Assembly: GCF_002836415.1 (NCBI RefSeq)
Contig: NZ_PJBP01000104.1
Location: forward strand, 1 to 41,108
Direction of reading: 5' to 3'
DNA: 41,108 nt
Origin: Psychromonas sp. MB-3u-54
GTDB taxonomy: Bacteria > Pseudomonadota > Gammaproteobacteria > Enterobacterales > Psychromonadaceae
Shown here: one piece after another, positions 26,848 through 36,127 of the stretch
Layout: each line of letters opens with the position of its first letter
How positions within the stretch are numbered: the first letter of the stretch is position 1
Notes under the pieces: generated by a model
The model's database searches: none
The model's input: only the letters and a program-made list of their open reading frames with translations
Told to the model about the DNA's origin: nothing
Made by a program: the position numbers and the translations under genes

Positions 26848-27065
26848 TTTTCTCTCCATTGTGGTGCTTCTTTATCAAGAATTTCTTCCAATGACGCTAT
26901 TCGCTGCTGCATTTCTTCGCTACGTTTTACAAGGGATTGTAAATTTTCTTGATCGGCGGCGGATAAACCTTTGCCTGTCTGTTTTTTACTGCGGTAATAC
27001 AGGAATAACCACAGCGGTGCGACGAAGATAAAAAAGACGCTTAAGGGGAGTGCAATATAATTCAT
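26844..27065 (-). CDS. pspB: Phage-shock protein B
   Basis: 73 residues. One N-terminal membrane helix (ALPLSVFFIFVAPLWLFLYY) is followed by a charged helix (ADQENLQSLVKRSEEMQQRIASLEEIL). It overlaps pspC by four bases. Upstream (27066-27200) I see no sigma54 promoter (TGGCAC-N5-TTGC) and no pspA or pspF. Confidence 0.93.
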   Translation of the reverse strand: MNYIALPLSVFFIFVAPLWLFLYYRSKKQTGKGLSAADQENLQSLVKRSEEMQQRIASLEEILDKEAPQWREK

Positions 27066-27203
27066 AGAAATTCCTTAATAAATTTCAATCAAATAACGAT
27101 TTATTTTTAAGCTGTTAATGCCGTTATTTTTAATGCGGAAAATAATGCTAATCTAGCTTGATTTTAGTTCAGTAATGCCTTTTTTTGTCTTCAGCAGAGC
27201 ATT

Positions 27204-27435
27204 ATACCTAGCGCATCAAATAAGTGATCAGCCTTGCTGATTAAAATCAACCCCATCTGGGTTATGAGTCTTATTCAGAAGGTCCTGTTCTCACCACTTC
27301 GTGGCCAGCTAAAGCTGTTCAAAATTGTTCCATACAATTTTGTGAAAGGAGAATAACTACTTACTGCAACTCATGCCTTGCTAGTGTTAATTTTTCCTAC
27401 GCAATACAAGATCACCTCTTTAATACATTTGGTAT
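27204..27435 (-). mobile_element. MITE-like element, copy 1 (inverted relative to copy 2)
   Basis: About 232 bases that match the reverse complement of 31150-31382 at most positions. Outer ends are ATACC-TAGCGCATCAAAT and ATTTGGTAT, matching the imperfect terminal inverted repeats of copy 2. Inside are hairpins (CAAAATTGTATGGAACAATTTTG region; a CCACTTCGTGG palindrome). No transposase. Bases flanking the ends are TTA-like. Confidence 0.75.
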
Positions 27436-27642
27436 TATTTAAAGCAAGTCTTAGTTCGTTTTCATAAACATATTTCTGCTGTAAAGCGCTTAGCTGATCT
27501 AATATGAATACTCTTTTAAAGCGAATCTGAGAAGCCGCATTTTAGTGCCTGGCTTGATAAATATGGCTTACCTTCCATCCGCTCCAATAAAGGTAATGCT
27601 TTGTATTGTACCTGTTTTGCAGATTAGGTGCTCTATCAAGAT
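27436..27642. other. Gene-free stretch beside MITE copy 1
   Basis: No gene with plausible start and codon use; short frames only. It may be remnants of a lost gene. Confidence 0.3.
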
Positions 27643-27849
27643 TCAGAATAAACGCATGAAAGCAATCTGTTTATTACAGTAACTATTTGTTCTAAAGGCA
27701 TAAAATAGTAAGGAACTATTTTGAATCACGTTAGCTGTCCAGAAAGTGAAGGATAACAGAATCAAAGCAATCATAAAGACTAAAACTCGATTCCGCAGTT
27801 TTTTATTGGGGCTTAAAAAAACAGCCTTTTTATTCACCGTTTGATCCAA
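27643..27849 (-). CDS. Possible small membrane protein, unknown
   Basis: 68 residues, TTG start at 27849 (or in-frame GTG five codons in). A basic N terminus (NKKLRNR) precedes one hydrophobic helix (VLVFMIALILLSFTFW). The C-terminal half looks random. It may be a gene fragment. No family recognised. Confidence 0.3.
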   Translation of the reverse strand: MDQTVNKKAVFLSPNKKLRNRVLVFMIALILLSFTFWTANVIQNSSLLFYAFRTNSYCNKQIAFMRLF

Positions 27850-28031
27850 TAGATTTATTTTCTTGTGATAAAAAACGGGGAATTTTCCTATCTTCTTTAA
27901 AATTAAAACGGTGGAATAGACTAAAATCGCGTTTTATGTCTGGCTCGCATTGACTTTAACCCGCATAAATCAATAGAAAATGAGAGGGTTTGGTATTACA
28001 ATCCATGTTGTTTTTAATAATTGAGGTCAGT

Positions 28032-28310
28032 ATGGCGGGAACAGCAGCTGCTTTGCACATTTTAGTAAAGCATAAAGAAAAAGCGGATGAGATCCTTTTA
28101 CAGCTAAAGAAAGGCGCGAAATTCCAAACATTAGCGAAGAAATACTCAACTTGTCCATCGGGTAAAAAAGGTGGCGATCTCGGTGAATTTAGAAAAGGTC
28201 AAATGGTGCCGGCCTTTGACAAGGTTGCATTTACGGGTGAAATATTAACCCCGCATGTAGTTAAAACCAAGTTTGGCTGGCATGTGATCAAAGTACTATA
28301 TCGTACTTAG
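28032..28310 (+). CDS. ppiC: Parvulin-type peptidyl-prolyl isomerase PpiC
   Basis: 92 residues from ATG 28032 (TGAGGT upstream); the frame is open further left, but the family starts [13 protein letters not shown] as here. Parvulin motifs: [53 protein letters not shown] and [11 protein letters not shown]. Cytosolic single-domain rotamase that speeds proline isomerisation. No signal peptide. Confidence 0.95.
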   Translation: MAGTAAALHILVKHKEKADEILLQLKKGAKFQTLAKKYSTCPSGKKGGDLGEFRKGQMVPAFDKVAFTGEILTPHVVKTKFGWHVIKVLYRT

Positions 28311-28339
28311 TCATAATTAGATTTTAACACCGTTAAAAT

Positions 28340-29113
28340 CTAATGATGACTTTGATCTGATAAGGCATAGTCCACCGCGTCGACAATTGAGTTAAATGTC
28401 AAATGGGCTGCGCTGATTTTATGCTCATCGCCTGTTTGGTATTTTCCAGTACGAACCAATCCGGCAAGCAGCCCTGCATTTATTGCACCTTCAATATCAC
28501 CATAGATATCATCACCAATCATCAAAACTTGATCAACACTCAAATCCGTTGATCCAAGTGCTTGTAGAAAAAAATCTTTACTGGGTTTTCCGATGATAAT
28601 AGCTGGTGCCGATGCCGCAAACTCAATGGCCTTTATAAAGGGGCCGGCATCCAATAGGAGTTGCCCCTCTAATTTAAAATAACGATTGTACCCAATGCCG
28701 ACTAGCACCGCGCCTTGCTGGCATAATTGAAAGGCGCGATTTAACTTATCATAACAAAAATTCTGCTCAGCATCGCCAATCACAACCGCATTAGGCATTG
28801 TCTGCAGCAGATCAGCGAATTCACTTTTGATATTGCGGTGAATAAGACAATAGGGGCGAAGTTTTTTTTCCTGCAGCCAAGCATGAACAGCGACAGGTGC
28901 AGTAAAAAGCTCTTTTTCCTGCACCTCAAAGCCTAAACGTTGAAGATCATTTAACAACTGAGCGCGGGTTTTGCGGGAAGTATTAGTAACAAAACGTAAT
29001 TGTAACTGGCTTGCTCTTGCTTTCTCAATGGCAGCGACAGCGCCGGGAATCACTTTGTCGCCTTCGTACAATACACCGCTTAAATCAATAAAAAGGGCTT
29101 TTAACATAACCAT
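28340..29113 (-). CDS. HAD-superfamily IIA phosphatase (LHPP/NagD-like)
   Basis: 257 residues. Motif I is IDLSGVLYEGD: the nucleophile Asp is kept but the second Asp is Ser (DxS rather than DxD), as in LHPP-type members. Motif II FVTNTSRKT (about 41-49), a C2-type cap, motif III Lys in IIIGKPSKDFF, and motif IV MIGDDIYGDIEGA. Likely a phosphatase for small phospho-metabolites, pyrophosphate or phospholysine; substrate unknown. Start may be ATG 29113 or ATG 29107. It converges with ppiC. Confidence 0.85.
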   Translation of the reverse strand: MVMLKALFIDLSGVLYEGDKVIPGAVAAIEKARASQLQLRFVTNTSRKTRAQLLNDLQRLGFEVQEKELFTAPVAVHAWLQEKKLRPYCLIHRNIKSEFADLLQTMPNAVVIGDAEQNFCYDKLNRAFQLCQQGAVLVGIGYNRYFKLEGQLLLDAGPFIKAIEFAASAPAIIIGKPSKDFFLQALGSTDLSVDQVLMIGDDIYGDIEGAINAGLLAGLVRTGKYQTGDEHKISAAHLTFNSIVDAVDYALSDQSHH

Positions 29114-29333
29114 TCACTCCGCATTGAGATACTTTATAGAGTATAGAATAAAGCCCTGTTTTGACTAGGATCTGTTGACCTTTGGAGTATAAAAAACGCT
29201 TAAAGGTAGCACTATTCAGTGTTGTTGCCGGCTGCTTAATGGTTATGTTCTGAACGCTGAATCTGCCGGTTTATTTTGGGATAGAGCTGTTTTTCCAACG
29301 GGGGAAAGGGTGCCTAAATAACACCCCGAATAA

Positions 29334-30647
29334 TCAAGAACAGCAGTTTTTTTGTTTGAGTTTTTTAGGAAGCATATTATAAAGAACTTTAGCCATTAGT
29401 ATTGCCAGAATAATGGCCGAGAGGTTAACGACAATTTCTGGTAATAGCTGATGTTGTTCACCGATTTGAGGTGTTACTAAAATACCAAAAGTGCTGACCA
29501 AATAGTTAACTAATATTCCCGATATCAATGCAACGCTTAACACGCCCCCTAAATACCCCCATAGTGCGCGTTTTCCGAGCTCCTTAGCGACCACTCCCAG
29601 AGTTGCTATGTTAGTGGCAGGCCCGGCTAACATAAAGACTAATACCGCGCCCGGTGATACGCCTGCTAATAATAATCCTGCCGCTATCGGTGTTGAAGCG
29701 GTTGCGCAGATATACATAGGCACGGAAATAATCACCATGACCAACATGGCTAAAATGCCATCACCCCATCGCACTAAAAAGTCAGCGGGTACATAGGTCT
29801 GTACCAGAGCCGCAAAAAATAAGCCGATTAGCAACCAAACCGTTATATCCTTTACTAAATCAGTTGCGGCAAAATGAACGCCTTTAAGGACCCGCCCGAT
29901 AATAGAGGTTCCCTGCAATTGTGTGGCAATATCTTGAGTTGATTGGCAACACTCTGCGGTATCAGTTTGCTTGGGTGTAGTGTCTTGAGTTGATTGGCAA
30001 CACTCTGCAGTATCAGGCGCAGTGTCTTGTGTTGATTCGCAGCACGGTTTTGTATCAGTTCCCCCGGGCGTAATATCTTGAGTTGATTCGCAATATTGCG
30101 CTGTCTTAGTTTGCAAAGGTGCAGTGCCTGTACAGCAGGATGCATGCACCGCTTTAATCACAGGTGTTTTACCAGTGCAGCAAGTGGTTTTATTCACCTC
30201 TTTGGAACGCTTTTTAGGGGCGCTATTATCTGTTTTTTCAGTTTCTTTTTGAGGGTCATCTTTGCCGACCAATAAACCTGCAACGATTGCACTGGTAATT
30301 GCTGCGATCGGTCTCACTATCGCCATAAAAGGACCCAGTAAGACATAAGAAACCGTGATTGAATCGATCCCAGTTTCTGGTGTTGAGACTAAAAAAGAGG
30401 TGGTTGCCGCTTTAGATGCGCCCGACCGCCGAAGGCCCACTGCGGCTGGAATAACACCGCATGAGCATAAGGGCAAAGGTGCACCAATTAAAGCCGCTTT
30501 AATGGTACTTTTAAAACCGTGTCCCCCTAACTGATTATGGATCCATTTCATCGGGACAAACATCTTAAGCATACCTGCAAATATTAACCCTAATAATAAC
30601 CAGGGCGCTGAGTCTAAAAAGAGATCGATGAAATGAATTAGTAACAT
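29334..30647 (-). CDS. SO_0444-type metal efflux permease with Cys-rich insert
   Basis: 437 residues. Two blocks of membrane helices (about 1-128 and 255-430) resemble the COG0701/ArsP-like permease family. The motif APLPLCSCGVIPAA (56-69, with C61 and C63) and the later ATASTPIAAGLLLAG and AGPATNIATLG match that family. Between the halves is a long cytosolic insert with six Cys pairs or singles (CCTGK, SCCTG, YCESTQD, CCESTQD, and CCQSTQD twice), probably metal-binding. The C terminus ends NCCS. It lies 9 bases downstream of a zinc-type MerR regulator, so it probably exports zinc or a similar soft metal. Confidence 0.85.
   Translation of the reverse strand: MLLIHFIDLFLDSAPWLLLGLIFAGMLKMFVPMKWIHNQLGGHGFKSTIKAALIGAPLPLCSCGVIPAAVGLRRSGASKAATTSFLVSTPETGIDSITVSYVLLGPFMAIVRPIAAITSAIVAGLLVGKDDPQKETEKTDNSAPKKRSKEVNKTTCCTGKTPVIKAVHASCCTGTAPLQTKTAQYCESTQDITPGGTDTKPCCESTQDTAPDTAECCQSTQDTTPKQTDTAECCQSTQDIATQLQGTSIIGRVLKGVHFAATDLVKDITVWLLIGLFFAALVQTYVPADFLVRWGDGILAMLVMVIISVPMYICATASTPIAAGLLLAGVSPGAVLVFMLAGPATNIATLGVVAKELGKRALWGYLGGVLSVALISGILVNYLVSTFGILVTPQIGEQHQLLPEIVVNLSAIILAILMAKVLYNMLPKKLKQKNCCS
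29928..30190 (-). repeat. In-frame repeat region encoding the Cys-rich insert
   Basis: Coding repeat of about 45-60 bp units, each encoding C-(C/Y)-x-S-T-Q-D followed by T/P/D-rich linkers. It is about 85 residues long (about 153-240 of the permease). Copies are near-identical at DNA level (AGTTGATTGGCAACACTCTG twice), so the array is recent or slippage-prone. Confidence 0.75.
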
Positions 30648-30656
30648 AATTAAACC

Positions 30657-31118
30657 CTATTTTGTGGCATGAGAATGTGCTTGATGATGCCCATTATTAG
30701 TGCGATTTTTTGCTGATGACGTTGATTCTAGCGCTTCGAGAATAGAGCAATGTTGAGCACTTTCCGGTCCGCCACAACAGTCGCTTGAGAGTTGTTGTAA
30801 AGCGTTTTTAAAATAATGGAGTTGTTCTATTTTTTGACTGATATCTGCTAATTTGAGATCAACCAGGCTTTTTACATCTGCACAGGCTTTATTTGATTTA
30901 TCCAGCTCAATGGAAAGCAGTTCTGAAATTTCCACCAGTGTAAAACCGATGGTTTTGGCCCTTAATATAAAACGTAATCGCTGAGCATCTTTTTTTGTGT
31001 AGAGTCTGTAACCCGATTCAGTTCTTGATGACGGCACAAAAAGTCCCTGCTTATCGTAAAACCTTAAGGTGTCAGTTTTTATTTTACAGAGCGTTGCAAG
31101 CTCACCTATTCGGTACAT
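30657..31118 (-). CDS. zntR: MerR-family metal regulator, ZntR-like
   Basis: 153 residues. N-terminal winged helix (MYRIGELATLCKIKTDTLRFYDKQGL), dimer helix (about 78-112) and a metal loop. C79, C114, C115, H123 and C124 line up with the zinc ligands of E. coli ZntR (C79, C114, C115, H119, C124), so Zn(II) is the likely inducer. The C-terminal tail is His-rich (NNGHHQAHSHATK). It is the first gene of an operon with the permease at 29334. A MITE-like element ends 32 bases upstream of the start. Confidence 0.88.
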   Translation of the reverse strand: MYRIGELATLCKIKTDTLRFYDKQGLFVPSSRTESGYRLYTKKDAQRLRFILRAKTIGFTLVEISELLSIELDKSNKACADVKSLVDLKLADISQKIEQLHYFKNALQQLSSDCCGGPESAQHCSILEALESTSSAKNRTNNGHHQAHSHATK

Positions 31119-31149
31119 TTTTTATCCTTAAATGAGGTAACCTGTGATT

Positions 31150-31382
31150 ATACCAAATGCATTAAAGATGTGATCTTGTATTGCGCAGGAAAAATCAAAA
31201 CTAACAAGGCATAAGTTGTAGGAAGTAGTTATTCTCCTTTCACAAAATTGTATGGAACAATTTTGAACAGCTTTAGCTGGCCACGAAGTGGTGAAGAACA
31301 GGACCTTCTGAATAAGACTTATAACGAAGATAGGGTTGATTTTAACCAGCAAGGCTGATCACTTATTTGATGCGTTTGGTAT
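31150..31382 (+). mobile_element. MITE-like element, copy 2
   Basis: About 233 bases. Terminal inverted repeats of about 26 bp are imperfect: left ATACCAAATGCATTAAAGAT, right end (reverse complement) ATACCAAACGCATCAAATAA, both continuing GTGATC. It matches copy 1 (27204-27435) in opposite orientation. A 74-aa frame inside (31128-31352, minus) is a by-product of the element. Confidence 0.8.
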
Positions 31383-31722
31383 TAGTATAAACCTTAGACT
31401 TAAATCAAAGGTAAAGGGATTTTGGGTGTTATTTGTATTTAATGAAGGTTATTAAACGATCATCATTTAGCGGATGTTTATCTTTTAAGCTGTTTATTGA
31501 TTTTTTTATGAAAATTATGACTGATAATTTTCAGTTGAGGATCGCGAATAAAGTTTCCTGTGATAATTTTTTTATAATTAATACAATAAGTTGTGTGATT
31601 TAAGCTCTTTTGTAGATAGATTCTGGCGCGACTCGATAGTGTCTTTATTGGCTAATAGGGTGATGGCAGGCTTATCTTTTGATAAACTGTGTTTTTTGCA
31701 TAACTGCCATTAGGGATGTTTT
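31383..31722. other. AT-rich intergenic region upstream of the serine hydrolase
   Basis: No gene. A pair ATGGCAG (near 31664) and CTGCCAT (near 31704) forms a possible hairpin just before the TTG start at 31723; it could be regulatory. Confidence 0.3.
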
Positions 31723-33015
31723 TTGAAGCATATTATAGTCTTTTTTTTCACACTGGTTGCTTTAGGTACAACAGCACCTGTCTTCGCTAAATCAACCGCT
31801 CCTTCAAAAATAGAAACTGAGTTCAGCAAGCAGTTTAAGCAGGCTATGCGGGTTAATCAAATCCCCGGTGCCGCTTATGCCATTGTCCGGGGTGGCCGAG
31901 TGTCGACCATTAAAGCCTATGGGGTACGTGGACAAAAAAATAACAAAGCGATCGATAAAGACACTTCTTTCAGATTGGCCTCGGTATCAAAAACATTTTC
32001 CGCTGAGTTAGCCGCGCTGATGATCGAAAAAAAATCATTTTCCTGGGACGATTCTATTGTTGATTATATACCTGAATTTAAGCTTAAACAGCCAGGTCAA
32101 GCCGAAGCTATTACCATCAAGCATGTGCTAAGCCACAGCAGCGGATTAATGCCCAATGCCTTTGATGGTTATTTAAAAGGCCGGTTTCGATTTAGCCATA
32201 TTATATCAAAATTTGAAGCGCTAGAGCCTTTTTGTTCACCCGGGGCATGTTACGGTTATCAGAATGTACTGTTCAGCTTTATATCCGAAGTGTTTAAACG
32301 CAGTACCGGTAAAGCATATGCTGACTTGATGCAGCAGATGATTTTCACCCCCTTAGCGATGAACAATGCCAGTGTTGGTTTTGATGCTTATAAAAACACC
32401 ATTAATAAAGCCTACCCTCATGTTAAAGTCAGCCGTAACGGGCCTTGGCATCAAGTGAGAATAAAACCAGATTTTTACAAAGTCGAGGCCGCAGCAGGTA
32501 TCAATGCCAGCATTACGGACATGAGTAAATGGTTGCTTGCGCAGTTGGGGCATACTCCCGAGGTGATTTCGGGAGATTTATTGAAGACGGTAAGGGAGCC
32601 TGTCGTTAGCACCGATAAAGATATAAAAAGTCGCACCTGGAAGGGCACTATCGATGATGCTCATTATGGTATCGGCTGGCGTGTTTACCAATATAAGGAG
32701 GATATATTATATTTTCACAGTGGCTGGGTTGAAGGTTTTCGCGCGGTGATTGCCTATTCAAAAGATAAGCAGATAGGGGTAGTGATATTGGCTAATGCCG
32801 AATCACGCAGTATTGATAAATTAACGGTGAATTTCTGGCGGTTATTACTGAAGGAGCCTTCGGTTAAGGCAACGCTATTAGTGAAAGATATCAAACCGGC
32901 TAAGGTAACTTCATTAGTGAAGGATATTAAACCAGTTAAGGCAACTCAATTAATGAAGAAGATTAAACCGGTTAAGACAACTCGATTAGTGATGAATATT
33001 AGATCGTCTTTCTAA
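31723..33015 (+). CDS. Exported serine hydrolase of the beta-lactamase/class C family
   Basis: 430 residues, TTG start (MKHII...), signal peptide to about residue 22 (VFA-K). SxxK motif SVSK (nucleophile S87, K90), YxN as YQN (179-181), and HSG (332-334) as the third box. It is a penicillin-binding/esterase-type fold acting in the periplasm; true beta-lactamase activity is not implied. After residue 380 the protein has four degenerate repeats of 13 residues (KATxLVKDIKPV) not seen in usual family members. Confidence 0.85.
   Translation: MKHIIVFFFTLVALGTTAPVFAKSTAPSKIETEFSKQFKQAMRVNQIPGAAYAIVRGGRVSTIKAYGVRGQKNNKAIDKDTSFRLASVSKTFSAELAALMIEKKSFSWDDSIVDYIPEFKLKQPGQAEAITIKHVLSHSSGLMPNAFDGYLKGRFRFSHIISKFEALEPFCSPGACYGYQNVLFSFISEVFKRSTGKAYADLMQQMIFTPLAMNNASVGFDAYKNTINKAYPHVKVSRNGPWHQVRIKPDFYKVEAAAGINASITDMSKWLLAQLGHTPEVISGDLLKTVREPVVSTDKDIKSRTWKGTIDDAHYGIGWRVYQYKEDILYFHSGWVEGFRAVIAYSKDKQIGVVILANAESRSIDKLTVNFWRLLLKEPSVKATLLVKDIKPAKVTSLVKDIKPVKATQLMKKIKPVKTTRLVMNIRSSF
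32863..33012 (+). repeat. 39-bp coding tandem repeat at the C terminus
   Basis: Four units of 13 codons: VKATLLVKDIKPA, KVTSLVKDIKPV, KATQLMKKIKPV, KTTRLVMNIRSSF. Lys-rich, and the DNA copies are similar, so they arose by tandem duplication. Confidence 0.75.
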
Positions 33016-33125
33016 TAAAACCCTGATCGCAGTCAACGCCTTAAGCGCCTATTCCAGCAACTTGTAATTTATTATATTTTCTAACTGTTTTTTAGTTTTA
33101 CTTTTTTTATTGAATAAGGTTTGTC

Positions 33126-33710
33126 ATGCAAAAAACATTATTACGCGGCATATTAAACCTATTACCCTTGGCGGTGTCGGTGTGGTTATGCTGGTCTATT
33201 ACCGTGGCGCTCGATGATATGGGGCATGCTGTTTTGACCTTAATTGGGCTGGGTAATCAGTGGACGGGCAGCGGTTTTATCCTTATTTTTTGTTTGTTAC
33301 TGGTGGCCGGCGTGGCCTTTAGTGTGAGCCCAATAATTTGGTTGTATCAAAATCTTGAGAAACAGATATTACGTTTCCCCTTTTTTAGAACTATTTATAC
33401 CTCGATCAAGGATTTAGCATCGCTTGCAGGCAGTAACGATTCAAAAGCCAAAAAACGTCAGACGGTTTTGTTTAAACAAAGCAATGGCACTTTTATTATC
33501 GGCTTTGTGACCTCTGAAAGTATTCCTGAGGTTGTGAGTGATGCTTTACCTAACGATCAATGGGTGCCTGTTTTGATTCAAATGAGTTATCAGGTGGCAG
33601 GAATCACTTCGCTGGTGAAGCGCAGCGATCTTATTTATGTTGACTGGCCTTTTGAAGACGCCATGCGCTTTATGTTAACCGCAGGCATTTCGCCCGCAAA
33701 GCAAAAATAA
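33126..33710 (+). CDS. DUF502 family membrane protein
   Basis: 194 residues. Two N-terminal hydrophobic helices (LLPLAVSVWLCWSITVAL; SGFILIFCLLLVAGVAFSV), then FPFFRTIYTSIKDLA and TFIIGFVTSE. Matches DUF502, inner membrane, function unknown. Followed by the bidirectional terminator at 33795-33829. Confidence 0.88.
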   Translation: MQKTLLRGILNLLPLAVSVWLCWSITVALDDMGHAVLTLIGLGNQWTGSGFILIFCLLLVAGVAFSVSPIIWLYQNLEKQILRFPFFRTIYTSIKDLASLAGSNDSKAKKRQTVLFKQSNGTFIIGFVTSESIPEVVSDALPNDQWVPVLIQMSYQVAGITSLVKRSDLIYVDWPFEDAMRFMLTAGISPAKQK

Positions 33711-33794
33711 CGTTGTAATACTTGAGAAGAGAATAACAGTTTTCAAGTATTCCTCCTTGTTCCCACTCCTTTAAAAACAAAACATTGAAAATAA

Positions 33795-33829
33795 AAAAGC
33801 CCTAAACAATTAATCTGTTTAGGGCTTTT
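33795..33829. terminator. Bidirectional rho-independent terminator
   Basis: AAAAGCCCTAAACA (33795-33808) and TGTTTAGGGCTTTT (33816-33829), a perfect 14-bp stem with a 7-base loop, with A and T runs on both sides. It ends DUF502 (plus) and metG (minus). Confidence 0.9.
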
Positions 33830-33880
33830 ATATTTTGTTCGGCTTTAACCGGCCATCATTATTTTGTTAAAGACTAGGGA

Positions 33881-35941
33881 TCACATTATACGTTGGCCCG
33901 GTTTTGCACCATCATCCGGATTTAGAATGTGGATCTCTTTACCACCAGGACCCGTTGCTAATACCATGCCTTCGGATAAACCGAACTTCATTTGACGTGG
34001 CGCTAGGTTAGCCACCATTACCGTTAACCTGCCCTCTAATTCTTCGGGTGTATAAGCGGACTTAATACCGGCAAATACCGTGCGTGTTTCGCCGCCTAAA
34101 TCTAAGGTCAGTTTAAGTAATTTGTTAGCCTTAGGCACCGCTTCCGCTTTGGCTATTAGGGCAACGCGTAAGTCTGTTTTAGCAAAGGTATCAAAGTCAA
34201 TTTCCGGCGCCAGCGGCTCTTTATCCAGTTCTGATTTTTCAGCTTCAAGTTGTGCTGCCGCTTGTTTCTGTTTGGCCGCTTTATCGGCTTCCAGACTGTC
34301 CTTCGATGCGTCAACCATGGCTTCTACATGTTTAGGATCAATACGTTGGAATAGCGCTTTAAATTTATTGATTTGATGACCGGCAAGGGGGGTTTTAATT
34401 ATTTCCCAATCCAGCGTTTCCGCCAGGAAGTCCTCACTGCGCGCCGCCAGTTTGGGTATAATAGGTTTTAGATAAGTCATTAAAATACGGAATAAGTTGA
34501 TTCCCATGGAGCAGATTTCCTGCACTTCAACTTCGCTGCCTTCCTGTTTCGCTAATGCCCAGGGTGCTTTCTCATCAATGTATTTGTTAGCGATGTCAGC
34601 TAATGCCATTATTTCACGAATCGCACGGGCAAAATCACGTTGTTCAAATAATGCAGCAATGCTTTCCCCTGCATCAATAAAAGATTGATATAACTGCGGT
34701 TCAGAAACATTATTTGATAATTTACCGTCGTATTTTTTAGTAATAAAACCTGCTGTACGAGAGGCAAGATTAACCAGTTTATTAACCACATCGGAGTTTA
34801 CCCTTTGGGTAAAATCTTCAAGGTTTAAATCTAAATCATCAATACGACTGGTTAATTTAGCGGCATAATAATAACGTAAACACTCAGGATCCAAATTATC
34901 TAAGTAGGTGCTGGCTTTAATGAAAGTACCTTTAGATTTGGACATTTTCGCGCCGTTTACCGTGACATAACCGTGTACGTTAATCGCGGTTGGTTTACGG
35001 TATCCGGCACCTTCTAAAACAGCCGGCCAAAATAGACTGTGGAAGTTAACAATATCTTTACCGATGAAATGGTATAACTCGGCAGCGCTGTCTTTTTTCC
35101 AGTATTCATCAAAGTTAAGTCCCTCGGTTTTATCACAGAGGTTTTTAAAGCTGCCCATGTAACCTATCGGTGCGTCTAACCAAACATAGAAATATTTACC
35201 CGGCGCATCGGGTATTTCAAAACCGAAGTAAGGCGCATCACGGGTGATATCCCACTGCTTTAAGCCGGTTTCAAACCATTCACCAACTTTGTTTGCCATC
35301 TCTGTCTGTAGCGCGCCTGATTTAGTCCAGACTTTTAACATATCTTCAAATTGCGGCAGGTCGAAAAAGAAATGCTCAGTGTCTTTCATAATAGGCGTGC
35401 TGCCGGAAACCGCTGATTTGGGGTTAATCATCTCGGTTGGGCTGTAGGTTGCGCCACAAGCGTCACAGTTATCCCCGTATTGATCGTCAGCTTTACACTC
35501 AGGACAGGTTCCTTTTACAAAACGATCCGGTAAAAACATCTGTTTTTCAGGATCAAATAATTGTGAGATGGTTCTATTGGTAATGTAACCATTTTCACGC
35601 AGTAAGATATAGATTTGTGAAGACAGCGCCTGATTCTCTTCGCTGTGGGTACTGTGATAGTTGTCAAAGCTGATATTAAACCCGGAAAAATCACTTTCGT
35701 GAGAAGCGCGAATGTCCGCTATCATCTCGGTCGGCTTAATACCCATCTCTTGTGCTTTAAGCATAATAGGCGTGCCGTGCGCATCATCTGCACAAATAAA
35801 ATGGATATTGTGACCACGTAAACGCTGAAAACGAACCCAGATATCAGCTTGAACATGTTCAAGCATGTGGCCGAGATGAATCGGACCGTTTGCATAGGGC
35901 AGGGCGCAGGTAACAAGGATTTTACGTTGTTGAATTTCCAT
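33881..35941 (-). CDS. metG: Methionyl-tRNA synthetase
   Basis: 686 residues from ATG 35941 ([19 protein letters not shown]); an upstream in-frame ATG at 35998 would add a non-family extension. HIGH motif as HLGH (about 22-25), zinc knuckle [18 protein letters not shown] (about 143-160), KMSKS as AKMSKSKG (about 333-340), and a C-terminal EMAP-II-like tRNA-binding domain ([20 protein letters not shown], about 592-611). It charges elongator and initiator tRNA(Met). It is divergent from mrp, an arrangement common in gammaproteobacteria. Confidence 0.97.
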   Translation of the reverse strand: MEIQQRKILVTCALPYANGPIHLGHMLEHVQADIWVRFQRLRGHNIHFICADDAHGTPIMLKAQEMGIKPTEMIADIRASHESDFSGFNISFDNYHSTHSEENQALSSQIYILLRENGYITNRTISQLFDPEKQMFLPDRFVKGTCPECKADDQYGDNCDACGATYSPTEMINPKSAVSGSTPIMKDTEHFFFDLPQFEDMLKVWTKSGALQTEMANKVGEWFETGLKQWDITRDAPYFGFEIPDAPGKYFYVWLDAPIGYMGSFKNLCDKTEGLNFDEYWKKDSAAELYHFIGKDIVNFHSLFWPAVLEGAGYRKPTAINVHGYVTVNGAKMSKSKGTFIKASTYLDNLDPECLRYYYAAKLTSRIDDLDLNLEDFTQRVNSDVVNKLVNLASRTAGFITKKYDGKLSNNVSEPQLYQSFIDAGESIAALFEQRDFARAIREIMALADIANKYIDEKAPWALAKQEGSEVEVQEICSMGINLFRILMTYLKPIIPKLAARSEDFLAETLDWEIIKTPLAGHQINKFKALFQRIDPKHVEAMVDASKDSLEADKAAKQKQAAAQLEAEKSELDKEPLAPEIDFDTFAKTDLRVALIAKAEAVPKANKLLKLTLDLGGETRTVFAGIKSAYTPEELEGRLTVMVANLAPRQMKFGLSEGMVLATGPGGKEIHILNPDDGAKPGQRIM

Positions 35942-36127
35942 TTTATTTATTATTCCTGTTGTGTTAAATCTCAATTTTAAGGTTGCGATTCTACCCAAAA
36001 AAGGCCTGAAATCCCACTCTTAAATGGGCTTGAAAAATCCTTATTTAATTGTGGATGAAATAATAACAGGTTTTGCTACACTGTTTTATCGCAACAGGAG
36101 ATTTCGTTGCTTAAATAAGGAGCATTT

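Noticed and set aside
31128..31352. 74-aa minus-strand protein
   Set aside because: It lies almost wholly inside the MITE-like element and has no family features; it is a by-product of that repeat.
35942..35998. N-terminal extension of MetG
   Set aside because: The family starts just before [13 protein letters not shown]; the extension is probably the leader.
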